Shown here piece after piece: positions 1 to 12,680 of a stretch of 64,000 bases of DNA. The position numbers and the translations under genes are program-made. The stretch comes from Shinella sp. UYSO24 (GTDB lineage: Bacteria; Pseudomonadota; Alphaproteobacteria; Rhizobiales; Rhizobiaceae). Location: contig CABHNZ010000002.1 of the NCBI GenBank assembly GCA_902167985.1, positions 1 through 64,000 of the forward strand, in the 5' to 3' direction. How positions within the stretch are numbered: position 1 is the first letter of the stretch; the number at the start of each line of letters is the position of its first letter. The notes under the pieces were generated by a model, which saw only the letters and a list, made by a program, of their open reading frames with translations, was not told the origin of the DNA and searched no databases.

Positions 1-540
1 GAGGGCATCGGCTTTCTCGAAGAGGAGACGATCTGGGAACGTATCGACTATTTCCTCGCCCGCGTCGTCCCGGTCGCCGAGGCTGCCAATGTCCGGCTTG
101 CCTGCCATCCGCATGATCCCGCGACACCGCCCGGCTACATGGGCGTTACCCGCGTGCTCGGATCGGTCGAGGGGATGAAGCGCTTCGTCCAGATGCATGA
201 AAGCCCGGTCCATGGCCTTAATTTCTGCATCGGCACGCTTGGCGAGATGGTGGAGGACGTGTCCGAAGTACCGGAGATTACCCGCTGGTTCGGCGAGCGC
301 GGCAAGCTGATGAACATTCATTTCCGCAACATCTTCGGCAAGCGCTACTCGTTCCGGGAGAGCTTCCCCGAAGAGGGCGATATCGACATGCCGGCCGTGC
401 TCGATGCGCTGCGCGACACCAATTACAAATACATGGTCATGCCTGATCATGCGCCGACGCTCTCGGGCGACAACCAGCAACAGGTCGCCTTCGCCTTCTG
501 CTACGGCTATATCGCCGCGCTCCTGCAGACCCGGGTCTGA
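1..540 (+). CDS. uxuA: Mannonate dehydratase, C-terminal part (5' end outside the window)
   Basis: The frame is open from the first base to the TGA at 538-540, giving the last 179 residues; the rest lies beyond the left edge. Mannonate dehydratase converts D-mannonate to 2-keto-3-deoxy-D-gluconate in the cytoplasm, in the isomerase route for hexuronates. Seen in the sequence: the family signatures CHPHDP, NFCIGTLGEM, HFRNI and MPDHAP, whose Cys, His and Asp residues match the metal-binding positions of the UxuA family. No frame break is seen in this part. It fits the pectin and uronate theme that returns at 12.7 kb and 49-53 kb. Product assignment is confident; the operon it belongs to cannot be seen. 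Confidence 0.88.
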   Translation, partial: EGIGFLEEETIWERIDYFLARVVPVAEAANVRLACHPHDPATPPGYMGVTRVLGSVEGMKRFVQMHESPVHGLNFCIGTLGEMVEDVSEVPEITRWFGERGKLMNIHFRNIFGKRYSFRESFPEEGDIDMPAVLDALRDTNYKYMVMPDHAPTLSGDNQQQVAFAFCYGYIAALLQTRV

Positions 541-581
541 CCGGTTTTCGGGATAATGTCATAAGTTGAGTGATTGAAGCG

Positions 582-613
582 ACGGCCCGTCCCATCCTGT
601 CGAGGCGGGCCGT
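582..613. terminator. Hairpin between convergent uxuA and FNT gene
   Basis: Perfect 8-base stem (acggcccg at 582-589, cgggccgt at 606-613) with a 16-base loop, lying between two converging genes. There is no T-run on either side, so it is only a modest candidate for a shared terminator. Confidence 0.4.
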
Positions 614-642
614 GTCGGATGGCGGTTGCTACCGACATCGAC

Positions 643-1451
643 CTATTCAGCCGGTACGCCTGCCTTGGCGGTCTGCTCGCCCGCCTTGGCGCGGCCGGTG
701 CCTTGCAGCCAGTAGCCGCAGCCGATGAAGACGGCGCCACCGATGATATTGCCGATGGTGACGAAGAAGAGGTTCTTCACGGCGCCGGCAATCGTGACGC
801 CTTCGGGATGCTCGCCGATAAGGGCCATGCAGAAGGCAAACATGTTGGCGACCGAGTGTTCGAAACCTGCTGCCACGAATATGGTGATGGGCCAGAAGAT
901 CAGCATGATCCGCGCGGCCGCATCCGTCGTGCGGGTGCTCATCCAGATGGCAAGGCAGACGAGCCAGTTGCAGAGAATGCCGCGCGCCAGAAGCTGGCCC
1001 GCCGGAGCGGACATCTTCGCCTGAACAACGTTGAAGAACTGCTGGCTGCCATCGCCGAGGAGTACGCCGCCGCCCGCCGCATGCAGCAGTGCTGCCAGCG
1101 CAAAGGCACCGATCAGGTTGCCGATCCAGCAGGCGATCCATACGCCGATCATATCACCAATCGAGGCTCGTCCGGCGAAGACCGCAATCGGCATATACAT
1201 GGTCATGCCGGTGAAAAGTTCGGCGCCGGCGAAGACGACGATGGTGAGGGCCGCAGAAAAGACGGCCCCCATGACGAGGTGAACCCAGGCCCCGTCCACA
1301 TGGGCACCTGCCGTGAACATGATGATATCGCCAAAGCCGATATAGGCACCGGCCATGGCGCCGCCCACGAGAAAGGCGAGAAGCCTGGTCTTGACCAAAT
1401 TCGCCTTTGCGGCGCGGTTTCGGATAGATGCTGCAACGTGTCGTTATACAT
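643..1451 (-). CDS. Formate/nitrite transporter (FNT) family channel, frame break near the N-terminus
   Basis: FNT proteins are pentameric inner-membrane channels for formate, nitrite or hydrosulfide. The main frame (start-like TTG at 1398 down to the TAG at 643) shows the expected six hydrophobic segments, for example FLVGGAMAGAYIGFGDIIMF and the later GNIIGGAVFIGCGYWL. The codons just upstream are open but have no good start. An ATG at 1451 begins MYNDTLQHLSETA in another frame, and adding one base near 1412 joins it to AAKANLVKTRLLAFL, which is what FNT N-termini look like. I read this as one gene of about 269 codons with a single-base loss. It lies next to a formate-dehydrogenase-like enzyme and an oxalate decarboxylase, which makes formate the likeliest substrate; nitrite cannot be excluded. 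Confidence 0.8.
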
Positions 1452-1496
1452 GGCGACCTCGCGGGACGAGCGGTGGAAGGAGGTGGGGAGGATCTG

Positions 1497-3787
<2,291 letters not shown>

Positions 3788-4048
3788 AGTGCTTTCCTCG
3801 AATGCGATATGTGGCCGAATGTTATCAGGTCAGCCCGCAGGCCGCCCACTATACGTGAGCATAGGCCTGTTTTCGGCGTTTCGCACGTTCTTGCTGCGAC
3901 CAAATCTCTGTTTCTAATGGCCTTTGGGCGACATGAGCCGGAGATGGAGGGATCATTGCGCATCTTCTCCTAAACCTCGGTATAGCTGTGCCTCGTCGTC
4001 ACGCGGCTTAGGTCTCCTCTCGTTCAACACGCAAGAGGAGGTCCACGG
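3788..4048. other. Divergent promoter region between the molybdoenzyme gene and oxdC
   Basis: About 260 bases with no supported gene; it must hold promoters for both directions. The only clear element is a strong ribosome binding site, AGAGGAGG at 4034-4041, eight bases before the oxdC ATG. I saw no convincing operator palindrome. Confidence 0.5.
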
Positions 4049-5265
4049 ATGACCAATCTTTCGAGACGGAATGCGCTCCTGACCATGACGGCAGGGGCCA
4101 CACTCGCGGCAGGTGCCGCGTCTGCTGCAGATCTTGCCCAGCCGAAAAGGCCAGGGCTCGGCGGGGACGATCCGGGGCCGCGCAGCGCGGTTCGCGATGG
4201 CCTGAGCCCGGACATGCTGAACCAGCCGGCGACCGACGCAGGCACGCTGCCCAACCTGAAATTCTCCTTCGCCGACGCTCCGACCAAGGAATATCCCGGC
4301 GGTTGGACGCGGCAGGTGACAGTTCGCGAACTGGGTGTTTCCAAGAATATCGCCGGCGTCGACATGCGGCTCAATTCCGGCGGCGTGCGCGAACTCCACT
4401 GGCACAAGGAAGGCGAGTGGGCCTACATGCTCTACGGCAATGCCCGCATCACCGCCGTGGATGCCGATGGCAAGAATTTCGTCGATGACGTGGGGCCGGG
4501 CGATCTCTGGTATTTCCCATCGGGTATTCCTCACTCGATCCAGGGGCTGGGGCCTGACGGATGCGAGTTCCTGCTTGTCTTCGACGATGGCGGTTTTGAC
4601 GAGGACAGCACGTTCCTGCTGACCGACTGGGTCAACCACGTTCCGCCGGAGCTGCTTGCGAAAATTTCCAGGCGCCGGTGGAGGCTTTCGCCAAATTGCC
4701 GAAGGAAAGCGAGCGATACATGTTCCCGGTCGCTCTTCCGCCGGCTGACGTGAAGAAGGACAGGATCGCCGGTGTCGAGCAGGTTCCGAATATCTTCAGC
4801 CACCGCATGATGGCGCAGGAGCCGATCAAGACGCCGCACGGCACTGTGCGCATTGCCGACTCGAAGAATTTTCCGGCCTCGAAGACGATTGCTGCTGCCT
4901 TGGTCGAGGTCGAACCAGGTGGCATCCGCGAGCTTCATTGGCACCCGAATACCGACGAGTGGCAATATTATATCGAAGGGCAGGCCCGCATGGGCGTGTT
5001 TGCCGCCAATGGACATGCGCGCACCTTCGATTTTTCCGCCGGTGACGTCGGTTATGTGCCTTTTGCCATGGGCCATTATATCGAGAATACCGGCACGACG
5101 ACGCTGCGCTTCCTCGAAACCTTCAAGAGCAGTTACTACGCCGACGTTTCGCTCAACCAGTGGTTGGCGCTGACGCCGCCGGAACTCGTCGAGGCCCATC
5201 TCAACCTTGATCCGAAGAAGGTGATCCTCCGCAAGGACAAGGAGCCGGTGTCTGATCACGGCTGA
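4049..5265 (+). CDS. oxdC: Oxalate decarboxylase, bicupin, Tat-type signal, one frame break
   Basis: OxdC converts oxalate to formate and CO2 using manganese. The N-terminus [19 protein letters not shown] looks like a twin-arginine signal followed by an Ala-rich cleavage region, so the enzyme is probably exported folded. Two cupin domains are visible, each with the metal motif: [11 protein letters not shown] in the first and [12 protein letters not shown] in the second, each followed by a late cupin His ([22 protein letters not shown]). The frame breaks in an A-run near 4662; adding one A gives [20 protein letters not shown] and joins the two halves into one protein of about 405 residues. Start is fixed by the AGAGGAGG site. 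Oxalate oxidase or another bicupin is less likely given the RELHWH pair. Confidence 0.88.
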
Positions 5266-5273
5266 TGCTGCGG

Positions 5274-5305
5274 AAACTGGCCGCCATTTTTCCGGCGGCC
5301 GGTTT
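5274..5305. terminator. Terminator hairpin between convergent oxdC and fixJ-like gene
   Basis: Twelve-base stem with one G-T wobble (aaactggccgcc at 5274-5285, ggcggccggttt at 5294-5305), T-rich loop. It ends in TTT on the plus strand and, because of the AAA on the other arm, also on the minus strand, so it can serve both converging genes. Confidence 0.65.
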
Positions 5306-5324
5306 CGGTTCAAGACTTGGCCAT

Positions 5325-5963
5325 TCAATAACTGCCGAGGATGGCGACTTTGCGCACGAGTTCCGGCAGCGACGAGGCCTCCATCTTGCGCATAACGGAG
5401 GCGCGGTGCAGCTTCACGGTAATTTCCTTGATGCCGAGTTCATAGGCGATCTGCTTGTTCATCAGACCCGCTACCACGCCCTTCATGACCTCGGCCTCCC
5501 GAGGGGTCAGCGCCGTTGCCAGCGCGCGAACATGCTCGACATCGTGATTGCCGGCGACGCGCTTCATGTCGGCTGCAAGCGCTTCGTTGACGGCTTCGAG
5601 AAGGGCATGCTGGCGAAAGGGCTTTTCCAGAAAATTCGCAGCGCCGGCCTTCAGGGCGCGCACGGTCATCGGTATGTCACCATAGCCGGTCATGAAAATG
5701 ATCGGCATCCTGTTGCCCACGCGCTCCAGATGTTCCTGAAGTTCCAGTCCATTGAGACCGGGAAGCCTGACGTCGAGCAAGATGCAGCCATGGCCGCCAT
5801 GCGGCAGAGAGGCCAGAAAGGCCTTGCCCGTGGCGTAACAGGCGGCCTTCAGCGACACCGAGGCAAAAAGCTCGACGAGGGCATTGCAGAGGTCAAGGTC
5901 ATCATCGACGATATAGATGACCGCATCGTCCATGCCCGACGCGGTTGCACGGTTCTTTTCCAT
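5325..5963 (-). CDS. FixJ/NarL-type response regulator
   Basis: A 212-residue regulator with an N-terminal receiver domain (IYIVDDD acidic pocket, phospho-acceptor Asp in LLDVRLPGLNG, conserved Lys in EKPF) and a C-terminal LuxR-type helix-turn-helix (LTPREAEVMKGVVAGLMNKQIAYELGI, then VKLHRASVMRKM). This is the FixJ architecture: phosphorylation by the partner kinase activates DNA binding. GTGGGAGGAAC lies just before the ATG at 5963, which supports this start. It is the third gene of a kinase-receiver-FixJ operon. The reading frame is intact. Target genes are unknown; the flanking oxalate decarboxylase and dehydrogenase genes are the obvious candidates. Confidence 0.88.
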   Translation of the reverse strand: MEKNRATASGMDDAVIYIVDDDLDLCNALVELFASVSLKAACYATGKAFLASLPHGGHGCILLDVRLPGLNGLELQEHLERVGNRMPIIFMTGYGDIPMTVRALKAGAANFLEKPFRQHALLEAVNEALAADMKRVAGNHDVEHVRALATALTPREAEVMKGVVAGLMNKQIAYELGIKEITVKLHRASVMRKMEASSLPELVRKVAILGSY

Positions 5964-6043
5964 GTTCCTCCCACACAGAATTATGAAGGGCGTGGCAATC
6001 GGGACCGGTCGCCATGCGGATGCCGAGATGTTTCTCTAGCACA

Positions 6044-6433
6044 TCAGGGGTTGAGAGCCTTGTCTATCTGCCTCGCCAGCTCGTTCATCGGAACGGGCTT
6101 TCCCAGAAAGGCAATTGCACCCCGGCCCATGGCCTGGTTTCTGATCTCCTCGTCCTCATAGGATGTCATGAATATGATCGGTCTGGCCAGAGACGAGCCG
6201 ACCAGGAATTCCTGCAGTTCGAGACCGCTCATACCGGTCATCTTGATATCCGAGACTATGCAAGCGACGTTGAAGCGGTCCGGGTGGGTCAGGTAATCCT
6301 CGGCAGAGCCGAAGAGCCGGCTCTCATATCCATAGGAACGCAGATAGTCTTCGAGCGCATCGCGAATAGCTTCATCGTCATCGACGATCGCAACGATCGG
6401 CCCACAAGGGCCGGCATGGGAAACGTCAGGCAT
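6044..6433 (-). CDS. Receiver-only response regulator (CheY-like)
   Basis: A stand-alone receiver domain of about 129 residues with no output domain: IVAIVDDDEAIRD holds the acidic pocket, IVSDIKMTGMSGLELQ the phospho-acceptor Asp, and FLGKPVPMNEL the conserved Lys. The ATG at 6433 overlaps the 3' end of the kinase gene (stop at 6426-6428), which is typical translational coupling; a longer reading to 6562 would lie inside the kinase gene in another frame and is not credible. Single-domain receivers between a kinase and a FixJ protein usually compete for or relay phosphate. Its role here is inferred from position only. Confidence 0.8.
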   Translation of the reverse strand: MPDVSHAGPCGPIVAIVDDDEAIRDALEDYLRSYGYESRLFGSAEDYLTHPDRFNVACIVSDIKMTGMSGLELQEFLVGSSLARPIIFMTSYEDEEIRNQAMGRGAIAFLGKPVPMNELARQIDKALNP

Positions 6434-8092
6434 GCCTTGCATCCTTCTTATCCTCTGCTGGGGCCTGTTCAGGCTCAAATGAAAGTGTCTTGGGATCGGT
6501 ATCGGCGAGTGGAAGTTCCACTGTGAAGCAGGAGCCCGGCTCGGAACCATTGTTGGCTGCATTGAGGCGTCCGCCCCGGGCTTCTACGGCAGAGCGGGAA
6601 ATCGCCAGACCCATCCCCATGCCGTCCGGCTTCGTCGTGAAAAACGGATCGAATAGTTTGTTCAAGGAGCCCTCGTCGACACCCGGCCCCGTATCCGTCA
6701 CGTCTATACGCAGCCTTCCCGGCTTTGGTCGGGTCAGCGAAATGGCGATCGAGCGCCTTGGTGATCGCGCATTGGTTATCGCCTGGGCGGCATTGGTGAC
6801 GAGATTGATGATGACCTGCTGCAGCTCGTTGCGAGCCATCGCAACCCTCATCGGGTTGTCGCTGCCGGAAACGCGAAGCAGGATGCCATCGGCACGGAGC
6901 TGGTGATCGAGGAGTGCTGCTGTTTCCCGCACTAGGACGTTGGCGTCTATAATGTCGACGGAGGCGGGGCGTCTGGCCACCAGGGAGCGTGTGTTCTTGA
7001 CGATCGCACTGGCGCGCTCCGCATCGGATACCATTCGCTCGACGGCCTTCCGGGCGGCATCGAGATTGGGTGGATCGCGGTCGAGCCATCGCAGACAGGT
7101 TTCGGCATTGACGGTGAGGGCGCCGAGAGGCTGGTGAAGCTCGTGGGCGATGGAGGCTGACACGACGCCGACGGTTGATACCCTTGCTGCTCGCGACAGC
7201 TCCATCTGCGCGGCAAGGAGCGCGGCGTGCGTTTGTTCCCGCTCGGTAATGTCGATGAGGCAGACGATGACCCGGTCGAGCCCATCGCGATCCTTCGGGT
7301 ATCTGAGCACGGTCATGACCGACTTCACCATTCCGTCCAGCGCCTGAACCGTTCCCTGCGCCTCGTATTGCTTGCGGCCTTCGAAGAGCGTGCGGATGAC
7401 CTCGAGAAACGTCTGTCCCCCGCGGGAATGAGACGGTTCAGTGGGCCGAGCAGTTCGGCTTCCGAGCCGGCATGAAGGAGATCGACGGCGGCGTGATTGA
7501 CCGCGACGGTCTCGACCATGGCGGCACAATGCTGGACGAAATCCGGTCTGCCTTCGGCATAGGCGGTGATGTCGGTGACACCTTCATCGCGCAGAGACTG
7601 AAGGTAGCGATGAAGGCTCGAATAGTTCTGCTCCCATATGGCGACCCGCGCCTCCTCGAAAATCGACCTGTAACGATATTCTCCGCGCGCAAGCTCTGCG
7701 TGGGAGCGGAGAAGTTCGTGGCGGGCGGCATCATTGCGCAAAAGGAGAGCTGCGGTAATGGCGATAGCGGCGAGGCTAACCAGAAGTCGCAAGACCGTCT
7801 GGAGATCGTCGCTCATGCCGTGCTGGAAGAGGTAAGAGAGGATGCAGAGCGAAAGGCACGCGCCAGCCGCCATCATGATACCCGTTCGTGACAGGGCATC
7901 GGATGCGGTCAGCAGCGCCACCACGTAAAGAACGGCAATCGCGCTTTCGATCGAGGTGAACGTATCGATACCGAAGACGACAAGGCCCATGATCGCGCCG
8001 ACGATCGTAAGGCCCGCATTGTGACGGCGCTCTCCCATGGAAAGCCCTTGCTTCCAGAGAGAGCGAGGCGTCGCCTCGAAATGATATGTCAT
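6426..8092 (-). CDS. Membrane-bound PAS sensor histidine kinase, one frame break
   Basis: Four hydrophobic segments fill roughly residues 25-130 (GLTIVGAIMGLVVFGI, AIAVLYVVALLTA and two more). Next comes a PAS-like region up to the DITERE motif, then a HisKA domain with the phospho-acceptor in SIAHELHQPLGAL and a HATPase domain with NLVTNAAQA, DTGPGV and GMGMGLAISRS. This arrangement resembles FixL-class kinases, but I see no clear haem-binding evidence. The frame breaks in a C-run near 7419; one extra base joins LNRLIPA to GQTFLEVIRTLFEGRK. It is the first gene of the operon with two regulators. The signal it senses cannot be read from the sequence. Confidence 0.85.
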
Positions 8093-8239
8093 CAGCCGCC
8101 CTCACATGCCGCCGCCGTCTACCCGTGAGCAGGGCCCGACGATCGCTGATGGTCGGCGATCATGGCCCTCGAGTGAGATTATAGGGCGCAGGCGTGATGC
8201 GGGGCACCATACGAAGGTTTAGTGCTCCTGCTGATCATG

Positions 8240-8274
8240 AAAAAGGCCGGCTCGCGTTGGCGGGCCGGCCCTTT
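8240..8274 (-). terminator. Terminator after the dehydrogenase operon
   Basis: Read on the minus strand, a GGCCGGC-based stem with a 12-base loop is followed by TTTTT (plus-strand AAAAA at 8240-8244). It follows the cytochrome gene stop at 8314 and precedes the kinase gene, as expected for a rho-independent terminator. Confidence 0.7.
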
Positions 8275-8313
8275 GGTCTATGCAGCGCCCTCAGGCGGTG
8301 CTGGTTCTTCTTA

Positions 8314-9589
8314 CTCGTGCGCGCCGATCGTCGCACGCACCGCCTTGACGTCCGCGGCGGTTACAGCCGAGGCGTTGTTGGTCCAGCCGCTGCGAACGAA
8401 GGATGCAAGAGCTGCAACTTCGTCGTCGTTCAGACGATTGCCGAAGCCCGGCATGGTCAGAACCGACGGTGCGCGTGCGTCGACGGGGTGGCGGCACCGG
8501 CGAGGATCGTGTGGATCAGGCCGGTCGGGCTCTTGGAGAGCGCGATCGAAGCACCATCGAGTTCCGGGAAGACCATCGGGCCACCCTTGCCGGTGACGAA
8601 GTGGCAGGCGCCGCAGTTGTCGATATAGAGGCGCTCGCCAAGCGACAGATCCTTGCCGGCCGTCAGCTTGGCAATCGTCTGCTCTGCGGCCGAAGCGGGC
8701 TTCGGCGCGACAGCAGCAGCCGCCGGCTGCAGCGACTTGAGATAGGCCGCGATGGCGTTCAGATCGCTATCCGTCATGTAGCTCATCGAATGCTCGACGA
8801 CCGAGGTCATTTCGCCGCCAACGGCTGCAACGCGGTTGCGACCCTTGCCGAGGTAATCGACGATATCCTGCTGGCTCCAGCCGACAATGCCGGCGCCGGA
8901 CGTGCCCTTGCCGCGCAGCGACGGAACGGACCAGCCGTTCAGTTCACCACCGGAGAGATAGGCGCTGCTCGACGAGTCATAAGCGGTTTCCTGCATGCCA
9001 AGGCCGCGTGGCGTATGGCAGCTGCCGCAGTGGCCGAGGCCCTCGACGAGATATTCGCCACGCTGGATGTCGGCAAGGCCGACAGCCGATTTCGGCGAGT
9101 TGGACGGTGCGTCGAAGACGAGGTTCCAGAACATCATGCCCCAACGCTGGCTGAACGGGAAGCTCAGCGCAGTTTCTTCGGGCTTGTACGAAACGGGCGT
9201 CACGCCATGCATGAAATAGGCGTAGAGCGCATGCATGTCGTCGTCGGCGATCTTGTGATAAGACGGATAGGGCATCGCCGGGTAGAGATGCGCGCCATCC
9301 GCGCGGACGCGTTGCGAACGGCATCCGTGAACTGGGCCTCGGTATAGCTGCCGATGCCGGTTTCCTTGTCGGGCGTGATATTCGTCGAGAAGATCGTGCC
9401 GAGATCGCTCTTGATCGCAAGGCCGCCGGCGAAGGGCTTGCCGCCCGGTGCCGTGTGACAGGCCACGCAGTCGCCTGCGCGCGCCACATATTCACCCTTT
9501 GCGATCAGTTCCTTGTCGGCATCCTGCGCGAGCGCGGCCGATGCGGTTCCTGCCAGTGCAAGGGCCGCGACTATCATGGATTTCATCAT
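8314..9589 (-). CDS. Triheme cytochrome c subunit of a membrane dehydrogenase, two frame breaks
   Basis: A periplasmic cytochrome c of the alcohol/gluconate dehydrogenase type that passes electrons from the flavoprotein subunit to ubiquinone. A signal peptide (MMKSMIVAALALAGTASAALA) is followed by three haem sites: CVACH, CGSCH and CGACH. Two single-base losses are inferred, near 9310 (restoring GVRADGAHLYPAMPYPSYH) and near 8484 (restoring TPVDARAPSVLTMPGFGNRL and a C-terminus that ends at the TAA at 8314-8316). The start at 9589 is preceded by GAGGGAAG; an ATG at 9607 overlapping the upstream stop is the alternative. It is the last gene of the three-gene dehydrogenase operon. Confidence 0.87.
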
Positions 9590-9603
9590 GTCTGTCACTT
9601 CCC

Positions 9604-11375
9604 TCATGCCTTGACCAGCGGTGCCGGGTTCTGATGTATTCCTTCACGATCTGCGCCGCAGAGTGATAGGTAAGCGCCCCGATGGTCGCCGTCGGATTGG
9701 CCTGGAAGTTGTGCGGGAAGGCGTTGCCACCCGGCACGAAGACGTTGTGAACGTCCCAGCTCTGCAGGTACTTGTTGAGCGCCGAGGTCTTCGGATCGTC
9801 GCCCATGACCGCGCCACCAACGTTGTGGGTGGAGACGTAAGGGCGAAGGTCATAATGCGCGTCGGGCTTCAGGAAGCTGTCCGAGATGCTGTCCGCACCC
9901 ATTTCATTGGCGATCTTCAGAACGGCATCACGCAGATACTGCTGCAGCTTCAGCTCGTTCTGCTTCCAGTCGAAGGTCATGCGCAGCAGCGGGCGGCCAT
10001 GGTTGTCCGTATAGGTCGGATCCAGGTCGAGATAGTTGCCGCGATAGGACATGCAGGTCGTGGTGATGCCGATCTTCATCGAATGGCCGTACCAGTCCTT
10101 CATGCCCTTCTTCCAGCCGGCGCCCCAGGCGGGTGTGCCCTTCGGAAGTGCGGTGCCGGACGGAGTGCCGCTGGCCTGCGAGGAATGGATCTTGGCTCCG
10201 CCGATGAAGCCGAACTTGACGCCATCCTCGAAGCCTGGACGCGGCGAGACGTCGTTGCACATTTCACCCGTGGCGCCAGCGGTGGCAAACGGGTTGAAGT
10301 TCTTGTCCTTGAAGAACAGCGTGGCCGAACCGTTCGAAAGGAAGGCGTAGTTACGCCCGACGACACCTTCGCCCGTGTTCGGGTCATACGGCTTGCCGAT
10401 GCCGGAAAGCAGCATGAGGTGAACGTTGGCGAACTGGAAGGAGCACAGCAGAACGATATCGGCCGGCTGGAACACTTCCTCGCCGTTCTCGTCGATATAG
10501 GTCACGCCCTTGGCGGTCTTCTTGTCGTCGTGAAGTTCGACGCGGATGACCTCGGAATTGACCCGATAGGAGAAGTTGTCCATGCGCTTGACGGCATCCA
10601 GGATCGTCGTGTTCGGCGATGCCTTGGAATAGTTCAGGCAGGGATAACGGCTGCAGAAACCGCAATAGTTGCACGGAGCCAGCTGCAGGCCATAGGGGTT
10701 GGTATAGGCGGTGGAAACGTTGGCGGAGGAGTTCGGGAACGTGTGGTAACCGAGCTTGGTCGCCGTTTCCTTGAACATCGAACAGTTCAGCGTGTCCTTC
10801 AGCGGCGGCAGCGGGAAGGGGTTCGAGCGCGGGCCTTCGAAGGGGTCGCCGCCTGGCTGGATCTCGCCACGCAGGTTGCCGGTCTTGCCGGACAGGCCGC
10901 AGACCTTGTCGAAAAAGTCGTAATGCGGCTCAAGCTCATCCCAGGTGACGGGGAAGTCCTGCAGCTGCATGTCGTCCTGAAGCGCGCCAGGCGCATAGGT
11001 CTGGTCAGCGTAGGTCTTCAGCTTCAGGTCGGTCGGGGTAGCGCGCAGCAGGACGCCGGTCCAGTGCAGGCCGGAGCCGCCCACACCCGTGCCGGGACAG
11101 AAGGAGCCCCACTGGCGGGTCGGCAGCGCGGTCTTCGTCGTGTCGTGACGCACGGTGACGGCAGCCTGTGCCGGCGGTGCGAACACCTTCATGCGCTTTT
11201 CATAGGCGTATTCGTCGGCAGGCTTCGGGTAGGCGAAGTCTTCCGGGGTACGATCCGGGCCGCGTTCCAGAGCGCGGACCTTGAGGCCGGCGCGCGCGAG
11301 CTCGATGCTCATGATCGCGCCTGTCCAGCCGAGGCCGACGACGACGGCGTCAACCGCATCATTTATCTTGGTCAT
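9604..11375 (-). CDS. GMC-family FAD dehydrogenase, large subunit (gluconate 2-dehydrogenase type), one frame break
   Basis: The catalytic flavoprotein of a membrane-bound sugar-acid or sugar-alcohol dehydrogenase. The FAD-binding fold is at the N-terminus (VVGLGWTGAIMSIELARAG). The Cys-rich segment CNYCGFCSRYPCLNYSKASP, with six residues between its Cys pairs, is typical of the gluconate 2-dehydrogenase large subunit group. The C-terminal GMC region has the catalytic-type His in STHNVGG and HNFQANPTATIGAL. A base loss near 9630 displaces the last residues; adding one A gives EYIRNPAPLVKA and a stop at 9604-9606. The substrate could be gluconate, 2-ketogluconate, sorbitol or fructose; the family does not decide this. 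Confidence 0.87.
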
Positions 11376-11418
11376 CTTGATGTCCTGACTATCTGTCTAA
11401 TGGCTTTGGCGGCGCCGG

Positions 11419-12136
11419 TCAGGCGCGCTCACCCTTGATGCTGACGGGGCCGAGCGGATACTTGATGTTGTGCTGGCTCACCCACTCGACATAGCTGGCG
11501 CGCGCGCGGGGAAGCCGATCATCTTCCAGGATGCCATGCCCTTGTTGCCGCCATACATCGGGTCGGCAAGATAGCCGTTCTTCGTATCGGACAGAACCTG
11601 ACCGAAGAAGCTGCCGGCGGTGAGGTATTCCTCGCCCATCGCTTCGAAGTTGACTTCGTTCTTCTGGAGCGAGGTCAGGACGGCGTCCTTGTCTGCATCG
11701 GACAGGTCGGCAAAGGGCGCGTTATGCGCCTGGCGACAGTGTGCATCGAACAGTTTGAGGCCAATCCGATAGATTTCCTGCGGGCGGTAGGGCATCTGGT
11801 AGCCCATCAGCGGATCCGGCTTTTCGGGAACGGTCCCTTCAGATACCATTCGTCGCCAAAATTGGCGTTCAGCTGCTGATCGATGAAAATCGGCACGTTG
11901 GTCTCAAGCGCGCCTGGGCCCTCGGCATCTGCAGGGATGAAGCGGTCGCTCATGGCCGAAACGGTCTTGAATTCGTCCGCAGTCAGAAAGACCGGCTTGT
12001 AGGACGCCAGATCCGGCGCGATCGCGGCCGAAACTTCGGCAGCCGACAGCTTCTGGACTGGTATGCCGAAAGTGGACAGAGATATTGACGCTGCCGAGCT
12101 AATCAGAATTGCTCGTCTGCTGATGGTAGGCGACAT
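11419..12136 (-). CDS. Gluconate 2-dehydrogenase subunit 3 family protein, Tat signal, two frame breaks
   Basis: Small subunit that accompanies GMC flavoproteins and helps their folding and Tat export. The N-terminus MSPTISRRAILISSAAS carries a twin-arginine motif, and the family region FLTADEFKTVSAMSDRFIPADAEGPGA follows. Two single-base losses are inferred, near 11825 (restoring KGPFPEKPDPLMGYQMPYRP) and near 11510 (restoring GFPRARASYVEWVSQHNIKYPLG with a stop at 11419-11421), giving a protein of about 239 residues, the usual size. It is the first gene of the operon, so its promoter lies in the 12.1-12.7 kb gap. Confidence 0.85.
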
Positions 12137-12680
12137 AGGGGCTCCATACTATTCGCCTCCTCCCACGCACTCGCTTACACCTGCGTCATTTTTTAGCAAG
12201 TCTTTTTTGTCGCATCCTTTGTCGTTTGCGACTAATTTAGACATAAATGTACAAAAGTCCTGTGAGGTGCCTGTATTATTGGCATCTCAGAACCCTATGA
12301 GTGGCGCTTTCTCGGCTACTGAATTGGATCGATATCCCGCTATATCATATTGTAATTGTTCGATTTATAGGCGGGTCGGTGGCGTGATTTCTCTCGCCGG
12401 CCTCGATGCTGCCAAACAGGCCGTCATCTACCGCCACTTTTGGCACCCCTTTATCGCAGATACTCGTGATGCCAGGTCAAGGCCTGCCCTGGAGACTCGT
12501 TTGCGCGCTGGTGCTGGGGCTTTGCGTCTGTGACAAATGGCGCGTCGCGCGCACTTCTTGTTGATGAGTTTTATCACATAACCGCCTCAATCCGCGGCGC
12601 CGTTGGGCACGTCAGAAAATCGTCATTGGGTTGGCGTGTTCCGATTGTAAATCAACGATGTAAGCGAGGTAGGACTATCA
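12137..12680. other. Divergent intergenic region between the dehydrogenase operon and polygalacturonase
   Basis: A 544-base gap that is visibly richer in A and T around 12170-12360 than its surroundings. It must hold promoters for both flanking transcription units. I noticed an inverted repeat GTCG-N4-CGAC at 12221-12232 with a further TTGTCGCA just to its left, a possible regulator site. An open frame at 12063-12533 runs through it but has no recognisable domain and odd composition, so I do not call it a gene. Confidence 0.45.

Noticed and set aside
9621..11438. 605-residue open frame on the plus strand
   Set aside because: It is antisense to the GMC dehydrogenase gene, which has strong family motifs; the predicted protein has no recognisable domain and a composition typical of GC-rich antisense frames.
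12063..12533. 156-residue open frame through the dehydrogenase-polygalacturonase gap
   Set aside because: It starts inside the opposite-strand subunit 3 gene, has no ribosome binding site or recognisable motif, and spans the AT-rich promoter region.
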